Shown piece by piece: positions 5,937 through 10,926 of a DNA stretch of 10,926 bases. The stretch's first letter is position 1. Every line of letters begins with the position of its first letter. The DNA comes from Defluviitaleaceae bacterium (GTDB taxonomy: Bacteria; Bacillota; Clostridia; Lachnospirales; UBA5962), in NCBI GenBank assembly GCA_009787435.1, contig WRFW01000184.1, positions 1-10,926 of the forward strand, given 5' to 3'. The translations under genes were made by a program, and so were the position numbers. Under the pieces are notes generated by a model, which searched no databases, was not told the DNA's origin, and saw only the letters and a list, made by a program, of their open reading frames with translations.

Positions 5937-7511
5937 CTAATGTTTAAAATGCCTTGCTCTTGTAATTATCATCGCTATTTCTAATTTATCGCAAGCTTCT
6001 ATTATTTCTTTATCTTTAATGCTTCCCCCTGGTTGAATTATAGTTTTTATTCCATATTTCGCTGCAAGTTCTATAGTGTCTGCCATTGGGAAAAAAGCAT
6101 CCGAAGCTAGTATAGCCCCTTTTGCTTTTTCGCTAGCCTTTTCAAGGGCAATTTTTGCTGCCCCAACTCTATTTGTTTGCCCTGCTCCAATTCCTATTGC
6201 CACACTATCTTTTGCAACTACAATAGCATTAGATTTTACAGCTTTCACAACTTTTTGAGCAAATAAAGCCCCTTTTATATCTTCTTCTGAGGGTTTTAAT
6301 TTCGTTGGAATTTCTAATTGCAAGTTATTTATGTTTATATTATCTATATCTTGAATTAATAACCCTCCTAGCACAGAAGTTAACATTTTATTTTCGGTTA
6401 TCGGTTTTATATTTTGCAGATTTTCAATTTGTGAACTAGCTTCATTGTGTTCATTTTCCATATTAATTTCTAAAACACGCACATTTTGTTTTTTAGATAA
6501 TACTTCAAGTGACTCTTTTGTATAGCTAGGTGCTATTATTATTTCTAAAAAAGTTTTGTTTAATTCTTCTGCTAAATCTTTATCAACTATTCTATTTAAA
6601 GCTATAATGCCTCCAAATATTGATATAGGGTCAGCTTCGTAAGTAAGTTTGTATGCTTCATTTATCGTTTCAGCACTAGAAATGCCGCAAGGGTTCATAT
6701 GTTTAATTGCTGCTGCTGTTGGTTGTTCAAATTGGTAAACTAATTCTAAGGCGGCATTTGCATCATTTATGTTGTTATAAGAAAGTTCTTTCCCTTGTAA
6801 TTGTTTTGCCATAGCTATTCCTTTTTTTGCAAAAGGGTCTTTATAAAATGCCCCAGATTGGTGTGGATTTTCTCCATATCTTAAATTTTGGTGTTTTTCA
6901 AATGTTAAAGTTATTAGTTCAGGTTCAATTTTTGCTTGTTCATTTAAATAGTTTGCAATTATGCTATCATAAGCACTCGTATGTGAAAAAACTTTAGCAG
7001 CAAGTTTAAATTTTGTTTCTTTTGATATTTCGCCATTTTTTATCTCTTTTAAAATAGGCTCATAGTCTGTAGGGTCTACAATTACCGTAACGTGTTTATT
7101 ATTTTTGGCAGCAGAACGAAGCATACTAGGACCGCCTATGTCTATATTTTCTATTGCTAATTCTAATGTTACTTCTTTTCTTGAAATTGTCTCTTTAAAA
7201 GGGTATAAATTAACTACTACTATACTGATTGGTGAAATATTAAGCGCCTCTATTTGTTTTTTATGGTTTTCTAAATCTAAGTTTGCTAGAAGCCCGCCGT
7301 GTATAGCTGGGTGTAGTGTTTTTACTCTACCATCTAAAATTTCTGGGAAGTTTGTAATTTCTGAAACTTCAATAGCTTTTATTCCGTTTTCTTTTAGAGT
7401 TTTATATGTGCCCCCTGTTGAAATTATCTCATAATTTAAATTTACTAGCTCTTTTGCAAAGTTTACTATTCCAGTTTTATTTGAAACGCTTATTAATGCT
7501 CGTTTTTTCAT
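5937..7511 (-). CDS. purH: Bifunctional AICAR transformylase / IMP cyclohydrolase
   Basis: PurH catalyses the last two steps to IMP: formyl transfer from 10-formyl-THF to AICAR, then ring closure. The 524 residues are the usual length. The N-terminal cyclohydrolase domain shows ISVSNKTGI, STGGT (31-35) and GRVKTLHPAIHGG (61-73). The transformylase part shows LRYGENPHQ, AAIKHMNPCG and FGGIIALN, then FFPMADTIELAAKYGI, IIQPGGS and the C-terminal RHFKH. The segment before RHFKH (ITRAR) differs from the common F-T-G-x-R form. GGAG (7519-7522) lies 7 nt before the ATG. It is the first gene of a two-gene purH-purD unit read from the promoter at 7552-7580. The other pur genes are not in the window. 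Confidence 0.98.
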   Translation of the reverse strand: MKKRALISVSNKTGIVNFAKELVNLNYEIISTGGTYKTLKENGIKAIEVSEITNFPEILDGRVKTLHPAIHGGLLANLDLENHKKQIEALNISPISIVVVNLYPFKETISRKEVTLELAIENIDIGGPSMLRSAAKNNKHVTVIVDPTDYEPILKEIKNGEISKETKFKLAAKVFSHTSAYDSIIANYLNEQAKIEPELITLTFEKHQNLRYGENPHQSGAFYKDPFAKKGIAMAKQLQGKELSYNNINDANAALELVYQFEQPTAAAIKHMNPCGISSAETINEAYKLTYEADPISIFGGIIALNRIVDKDLAEELNKTFLEIIIAPSYTKESLEVLSKKQNVRVLEINMENEHNEASSQIENLQNIKPITENKMLTSVLGGLLIQDIDNININNLQLEIPTKLKPSEEDIKGALFAQKVVKAVKSNAIVVAKDSVAIGIGAGQTNRVGAAKIALEKASEKAKGAILASDAFFPMADTIELAAKYGIKTIIQPGGSIKDKEIIEACDKLEIAMIITRARHFKH

Positions 7512-7551
7512 TTGAGTTCTCCATATTTAAAAAATTTTTCTTAATGAGGAA

Positions 7552-7580
7552 ATTTTACAATATATTTTTGAAAAAGTCAA
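7552..7580 (-). promoter_or_regulatory. Promoter of purH-purD
   Basis: On the minus strand TTGACT (7580-7575), a 17-bp spacer, and TAAAAT (7557-7552). The leader to the purH ATG is only about 35 nt, too short for a purine riboswitch. No PurR-type box was recognised. Confidence 0.75.
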
Positions 7581-7595
7581 GAGTTAAAAAATATC

Positions 7596-7624
7596 TTGTT
7601 ATTTTTGGCGTAATATGATATAAT
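7596..7624 (+). promoter_or_regulatory. Promoter of the toxin-like operon
   Basis: TTGTTA (7596-7601), a 17-bp spacer, and a perfect TATAAT (7619-7624). It stands back to back with the purH promoter, with 15 bp between the two -35 boxes. A short dyad, CAAGA (7578-7582) and TCTTG (7594-7598), overlaps both -35 boxes. Confidence 0.72.
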
Positions 7625-7655
7625 ATCCATAAATATATAAAAATTTAGGTGAGCT

Positions 7656-7715
7656 ATGAATATAAATTTTCAAATAAAAACAGAAACTAAGATTAGCTAT
7701 AGGCGGTTTCAATAA
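7656..7715 (+). CDS. 19-residue leader ORF coupled to the toxin-like gene
   Basis: ATG 7656 to TAA 7713-7715 would encode MNINFQIKTETKISYRRFQ. AGGTGAG (7647-7653) lies just before it, with unusually short spacing. Its stop overlaps the next start as TAATG, the classic arrangement for translational coupling. The downstream gene also has a weaker site of its own, AGGCGG (7701-7706). The peptide matches nothing recognised and could be a coupling leader, a short functional peptide, or untranslated. Confidence 0.4.
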   Translation: MNINFQIKTETKISYRRFQ

Positions 7716-9127
7716 TGCTAACTCTAAAACTAAGCGGTTTTTATAACATAGAATTAACAAATGGGGAAGTAATAGAATGGAAATATATAAACACGCCAAA
7801 TGATTTTTCGCTAAACAAAGAAAGCTTTTTCTTAAGCTATATGGCAAGTATAAAACGTGAAACGAAAACTACATGGAATGTAAAGCCATACTATGCAATA
7901 GGCGTTGAATTAAAAATAAATATGGGAATCGCTTATAATTCTAAAAGCTTGGATGATTCAAAAGAAAGACTTACAAATAAAATAGCGAGATGGGCAAACA
8001 CAAGATATGAAGATAACCCTAGGAATTGGTATCATTCCTTAGAAGTGGCTGTTTATAAAGCAGAAAGCTTAATTCGTTCTATAAAGCTTACAAAAGCCTT
8101 TATAATAGAGTATAAAGAATATTATAATAAAAGCGGTGTTAGGATAGCTCATATTTTAGTAGGTCAAAGAGGAGATTTAGTAGATGAAGTTTTAATAAAT
8201 GGCGAAGCTTATGGAAAAAGAGTTAGAAGCCCTCAACTAAAGCCTACAAATTTTCTCATTAGCTCTTCTTTACTTCGTGAAAACCCATTGACTATAGTGC
8301 CAATAGAATTAGGAGACACTTTAGATTACATACTAACACTTGAACAGAGAAGAAATTTAAGAAATCTAATCCGAAATCATTTATCAACAGATAACTTTTT
8401 CAATTCACTTTCAAGAGAACAACAAAGGCAGTTACAATTTTTAAACAGTGAAAGACTATCAAGGCTTAACGACAGCCAAAGGCTTTCTCTTTTAAAATAT
8501 TTAAACGATAACTCAAGAACAAACCGCATAAGCCATGATTTTTTAAGAGAACTTGGACTTGTTCCAGAGGGTCTTAACCGAAGACAAATAGCACACAATA
8601 TAGAAACCCCTATATTAATGGAATATATAGCAATAACGCAAAGCGGGAATGATTTAGCTCATCACGAAAGAATACGTGCTGAGCAAAGAATGAATGAGCT
8701 TTTTGCAACAATTGCAGGCGGGGCGGCAGCCCCAAGATTGGGTGGGAATAATCAACAGCCGCAAAGGCAACAATCACAACAAAATATAGTTGGTTCTCAA
8801 AGTCAACAAAATGGAAATAATCCTAATTCTACTACATCTCCAAATGGTGTTGGTAATAGTGTTATAACTAATAATGATAATATAATAGATACAACTCCAG
8901 CTAGAAACCATTCAACAGTTACACGTAATCCAGGTTTAAAAGGAACACCAAACTCAAGCATAGATATTTTAGATAGGAGAGGGAATTTAGCAACTAGAAG
9001 ATGGTTTGATAAGAATGGAAGACAATTTAGAGATGTTGATTTTACAGACCACGGCTTTCCTAATAACCATCCAGAAGTTCCACATGAACATGGTTCCAGA
9101 CTTGAAGAACAACAAAGAAGAAGATAG
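7715..9127 (+). CDS. Polymorphic-toxin-like protein with delivery-type N-terminus and small His/Asp-rich C-terminal domain
   Basis: Four parts are visible in 470 residues. Residues 1-175 are beta-rich; the segment WYHSLEVAVYKAESLIRSIK then LTKAFIIEYKEYY and ILVGQRGDLVDEVLINGE resembles, from memory, a clostridial family labelled 'membrane-associated protease 1', often near VgrG-like and DUF4280 genes. Residues 200-332 are helical and rich in R, L, Q and E. Residues 343-400 are a Q/N/S/T linker. Residues 405-460 form a compact domain: TPNSSIDILD, RRGNLATRRWFDKNGRQFRD, VDFTDHG, HPEVPHEH, with conserved-looking D440, D442, H446, H452, H457 and H459. This matches a C-terminal tip found in many secreted polymorphic toxins, likely nuclease-like. 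There is no signal peptide or membrane helix, so export would need a dedicated machine. An immunity-type gene follows 23 nt downstream. The toxin role is inferred, not shown. Confidence 0.68.
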   Translation: MLTLKLSGFYNIELTNGEVIEWKYINTPNDFSLNKESFFLSYMASIKRETKTTWNVKPYYAIGVELKINMGIAYNSKSLDDSKERLTNKIARWANTRYEDNPRNWYHSLEVAVYKAESLIRSIKLTKAFIIEYKEYYNKSGVRIAHILVGQRGDLVDEVLINGEAYGKRVRSPQLKPTNFLISSSLLRENPLTIVPIELGDTLDYILTLEQRRNLRNLIRNHLSTDNFFNSLSREQQRQLQFLNSERLSRLNDSQRLSLLKYLNDNSRTNRISHDFLRELGLVPEGLNRRQIAHNIETPILMEYIAITQSGNDLAHHERIRAEQRMNELFATIAGGAAAPRLGGNNQQPQRQQSQQNIVGSQSQQNGNNPNSTTSPNGVGNSVITNNDNIIDTTPARNHSTVTRNPGLKGTPNSSIDILDRRGNLATRRWFDKNGRQFRDVDFTDHGFPNNHPEVPHEHGSRLEEQQRRR

Positions 9128-9150
9128 ATGAGAATTAAGGAGGATAAGAA

Positions 9151-9495
9151 GTGATGAATAAAATAAGTTTTAAAGATTTTAAAAAAATTATGGAGCTTGA
9201 AATCTATGAAAATAAAGGTTTAGGTTTTGAGATAGAATTTGATATTGATAATTCTGAGATTTATCAATCATCTTGGATGGGAAAAATGCTAGACAAGGAA
9301 ACAAAAAAGCAAGTGTACTGGTTTGGTTTAGTTCAGGATGGCTCACAAGCACATGAATATAATTCATTTGAAGAATTTGTGAACGAAAAGGTTTTCTATG
9401 GCGAAAAGAGTTTAAAAGATATTTGGGATAAAGTTTCTATATTTTCTTTAAATGGAGGAACTTGCGAGGAAATGATGCCGTATTATTTAAGCTAA
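9151..9495 (+). CDS. Probable immunity protein for the upstream toxin
   Basis: This 114-residue acidic soluble protein begins with GTG 9151 or, equally likely, ATG 9154. AAGGAGG (9137-9143) lies 7 and 10 nt before these. There is no signal peptide or membrane helix. Segments such as FKDFKKIMELEIYENKG, YWFGLVQDGSQAHEYNSFEEFV and FYGEKSLKDIWDKVSIFSLNG have the acidic, aromatic-rich look of cytoplasmic immunity proteins (SMI1/Imm-like), but no named family was recognised. The assignment rests mainly on position: it directly follows a protein with a polymorphic toxin tip on the same strand, within a probable single transcript. Confidence 0.6.
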   Translation: MMNKISFKDFKKIMELEIYENKGLGFEIEFDIDNSEIYQSSWMGKMLDKETKKQVYWFGLVQDGSQAHEYNSFEEFVNEKVFYGEKSLKDIWDKVSIFSLNGGTCEEMMPYYLS

Positions 9496-9501
9496 TTAAT
9501 A

Positions 9502-9845
9502 ATGATAAAAACAACTTTGATTAATTCCTATAAAGAATTAAAAGAACCATAAATTTTAAATAGTTTTAAAATTTATGGCAATAACAGCAATCCTACTAAT
9601 AGATTTGAAGTTATAGAGGATTTTGATTTTAAACTTGGAGTAGCATACTACTATAATGGCATATATATGTGAGCTTGATATAATTTCTTTTGATTTTGAT
9701 GGCAAAATAGTTTGGGAAATAAGTTTTATGGATATAGTAGCAAATTATGAAATAAATAGTAATTACAGTTTCTTCTGGAGCTCAAAAAATAGAAGTTAGC
9801 TTGAATAACGGACATCGTATTAATACAATGTTTATGAATAGTTAA
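9502..9845 (+). pseudogene. Decayed gene of about 115 codons, possibly an old immunity gene
   Basis: A reading frame can be followed through damage. ATG 9502 starts MIKTTLINSYKELKEP, stops at TAA 9550-9552, continues in the same frame as FKIYGNNSNPTNRFEVIED and then FDFKLGVAYYYNGIYM to TGA 9670. It goes on in a second frame as CELDIISFDFDGKIVWEIS then FMDIVANYEINSNY, and in a third as VITVSSGAQKIEVSLNNGH then RINTMFMNS to TAA 9843-9845. That is one nonsense change and two frameshifts. It begins only 7 nt after the immunity gene and does not resemble it. Size and position suit an inactive immunity gene of another toxin type; this is inference. Confidence 0.55.
9547..9578. repeat. Perfect 14-bp inverted repeat with 4-nt loop
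   Basis: CCATAAATTTTAAA (9547-9560) and TTTAAAATTTATGG (9565-9578) flank TAGT. It contains the premature TAA of the decayed frame. No T-run follows, so it is not a typical terminator, but as RNA it would fold into a long hairpin just after the immunity gene, where it might end or stabilise the operon transcript. Confidence 0.6.
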
Positions 9846-9850
9846 AAAGA

Positions 9851-10069
9851 CTTCTCCTTTAAAAATATTTAAACGATAAGTCAAGAACCAACTGAATAAG
9901 CCATGATTTTCTGAGAGGGCTAGGGCTTGTTCCAGAGGGTCTTAACCGAATGCAAGTAGCCCATAATATAGAAACACCTATATTAATGGAATATATAGCA
10001 ATAACGCAAAGCGGGTATTATTTAGACCATTATGAAAGAATACGTGTCGAGCAAAGAATAAAAGTATGA
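9851..10069 (+). pseudogene. Degenerate second copy of the toxin gene's helical region
   Basis: Bases 9872-10063 align without gaps to 8504-8695 (toxin residues 264-327); 166 of 192 bases are identical by hand count. Shared residues include FLR-x-LGLVPEGLNR and NIETPILMEYIAITQSG. One extra A in the run near 9861-9865 shifts the frame at the upstream end, and CGC has become TGA at 9893-9895. The copy ends at TGA 10067-10069, before the linker. It has neither the delivery domain nor a toxin tip. This looks like the pre-toxin junction of a former orphan cassette or recombination donor, now dead. Confidence 0.85.
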
Positions 10070-10086
10070 GTTTAGATATACTCATA
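10065..10086. other. 7-bp perfect hairpin at the end of the toxin-like region
   Basis: TATGAGT (10065-10071) and ACTCATA (10080-10086) flank an 8-nt loop. It covers the last stop codon of the decayed copy. No T-run follows on the plus strand, so a terminator role is weak. Confidence 0.35.
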
Positions 10087-10128
10087 AAATCAAAAAATCT
10101 TTGGGGGCTTTTTATGTTAAACCACCCA

Positions 10129-10157
10129 TTGAAATTTCCTATTAAATATGCTATAAT
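10129..10157 (+). promoter_or_regulatory. Promoter upstream of the Panacea gene
   Basis: TTGAAA (10129-10134), a 17-bp spacer, and a perfect TATAAT (10152-10157). It is the best promoter match between the decayed cassette and the Panacea gene and would give a leader of about 235 nt. Confidence 0.65.
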
Positions 10158-10400
10158 ATTGTTATCTTATATTAGGTTTGTTTTCAAAAGTACATGCTTG
10201 AAGCAATCGAAATTTGTTTGTGCATTTAGAGCACACAATATTTAAGATAATCATCTTTACATACGAAGTGAATAATATATCTAAAACGGATTATATTTTT
10301 CGTTAAATTTGTAGGTGATATTTTGAAGTTTATAAAAATTGCTCCTTTGTTTAAAAAGCTTAGTTATAGTTACAATAGTGCTAACGTTGGAGGTGGTGAA
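10158..10400 (+). other. Long 5' leader of the Panacea gene
   Basis: Two small hairpins are possible: TGTGC (10219-10223) with GCACA (10231-10235), and AAGAT (10244-10248) with ATCTT (10253-10257). An in-frame TTG at 10323 has an AGGTGA at 10313-10318 and would add 26 residues to the Panacea protein or mark a short upstream start. No known riboswitch was recognised. Confidence 0.4.
10389..10393 (+). promoter_or_regulatory. Ribosome binding site that decides the Panacea start
   Basis: GGAGG lies 7 nt before ATG 10401, a near-ideal site. It favours this ATG over the upstream in-frame TTG at 10323. Confidence 0.75.
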
Positions 10401-10874
10401 ATGGTTACAGCTTTGTCTGTTAGTAATAATTTTATAAAAAGAGCTGAAAGCGATAATGAAAAAATAACGCCAATGAAGCTCCAAAAATTGCTTTATTTTT
10501 TATATGCCCGTATGCTTTTTAAATACGATTTAAAGCTTTTTGATGAAACTTTTGAAACTTGGAAATATGGCCCTGTAATCCCAGAAGTTTATTATTACTT
10601 TGCAAGGTATAATAATAAACCTATTGGTGATTATTATTATGGCTCAGGCGGGAAAGCCTATTTTACACGCTCTGAAAGTAATATATTTGAAGATGCCTTT
10701 GAAGAAATTTGGAATGAATTTAAAAGCAAAAGTGGTTGGGATTTATCCGATTTAACACACGGCTTAGGAGCAATTAAAGACACAGCTTGGACAAAGGCTA
10801 GGGATTTAAAAAATCCTCACCTTAAAGATGAAGATATTAAAATTGATGGAGGGGGCTTTTTTGAAAAAGAATAG
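10401..10874 (+). CDS. Panacea-domain (DUF4065) protein, probable antitoxin
   Basis: From ATG 10401 the protein has 157 residues. It opens as the family does, with a helix ending in NNFIKRA, then ITPMKLQKLLYF, followed by the hallmark W-K-Y-G-P-V-I-P-E-V-Y, a tyrosine-rich segment, LSDLTHGLGAIKDTAWTKAR, and an acidic C-terminus. Panacea proteins (also called GepA or SocA-like) are known as antitoxins for many unrelated toxins and are common in prophages and mobile DNA. The 26 residues gained by starting at TTG 10323 do not look like part of the domain. Another reading frame overlaps the end of this gene, the usual antitoxin-toxin arrangement. The domain call is firm; the antitoxin role follows from family knowledge and context. 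Confidence 0.88.
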   Translation: MVTALSVSNNFIKRAESDNEKITPMKLQKLLYFLYARMLFKYDLKLFDETFETWKYGPVIPEVYYYFARYNNKPIGDYYYGSGGKAYFTRSESNIFEDAFEEIWNEFKSKSGWDLSDLTHGLGAIKDTAWTKARDLKNPHLKDEDIKIDGGGFFEKE

Positions 10875-10926
10875 AGGAGAAGAGCCTCTCTCAGATAACA
10901 ACTTATTTACTGGCTCAAAAGAAGCA
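10861..10926 (+). CDS. Start of a gene overlapping the Panacea gene, candidate toxin (cut by window end)
   Basis: A TTG at 10861 opens a frame that stays open to the last base: MKKNRGEEPLSDNNLFTGSK and on. GGAGG (10848-10852) lies 8 nt before it, inside the Panacea gene, and the two genes overlap by 14 nt. The 22 visible residues are hydrophilic and match nothing recognised. Overlap and coupling with a Panacea gene make a toxin partner likely, but any co-transcribed gene would look the same here. Confidence 0.5.
   Translation, partial: MKKNRGEEPLSDNNLFTGSKEA

Noticed and set aside
7512..7551. Purine riboswitch upstream of purH
   Set aside because: The leader from the promoter to the start codon is about 35 nt, too short for an aptamer.
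10281..10484. Minus-strand ORF opposite the Panacea start
   Set aside because: It is the shadow of the Panacea frame and leader, with no ribosome site or recognisable domain.
10323..10874. Longer Panacea protein of 183 residues from TTG 10323
   Set aside because: ATG 10401 has a much better ribosome site (GGAGG, 7 nt) and matches the usual start of the family; the extra 26 residues do not look like the domain.

Overview
The window is AT-rich (roughly two thirds A+T) and reads as a low-GC Gram-positive chromosome, most likely an anaerobic, spore-forming-type Clostridia relative. The signs are strong AGGAGG-type ribosome binding sites, sigma-A-like promoters, a TepA/ClpP-family protease, a family-4 phage-type holin, and a broken C-terminal piece that looks like a sporulation sigma factor. 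No RNA genes, insertion sequences or CRISPR arrays were seen. The species cannot be named from the sequence.

Bases 1-4187 hold housekeeping and accessory genes: the 3' part of an FMN-dependent azoreductase gene (+), a structured intergenic inverted repeat with a terminator, a holin gene (-) that probably starts at a rare ATT codon, a tepA-like protease gene (+), a 71-bp tandem repeat, a strongly promoted HMA (CopZ-type) metallochaperone gene with a palindrome over its -10 box, and a two-gene unit of an HD-domain protein and a membrane sensor histidine kinase with no response regulator beside it. Bases 4188-4506 are non-coding apart from a sigma-factor-like remnant.

Bases 4507-7511 (-) carry purH and purD, enzymes of de novo purine synthesis, read from a clear promoter upstream of purH. 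That promoter is back to back with one firing rightward into the next region.

Bases 7596-10069 (+) are the most interesting part. A short coupled leader ORF precedes a 470-residue protein built like a polymorphic toxin: a beta-rich N-terminal delivery-like domain, a helical middle, a Q/N/S-rich linker and a small His/Asp-rich C-terminal domain. A small acidic protein fitting the immunity role follows at once. Behind it lie a frameshifted gene of about 115 codons (possibly an old immunity gene) and a decayed second copy of the toxin's helical region, about 86% identical by hand count. Together they look like the remains of cassette turnover.

Bases 10129-10926 (+) hold a promoter, a long leader and a Panacea-domain (DUF4065) protein, a family known as antitoxins. 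A second reading frame overlaps its end and runs off the window; it is a candidate cognate toxin. Two conflict-type modules thus sit side by side next to the purine genes.
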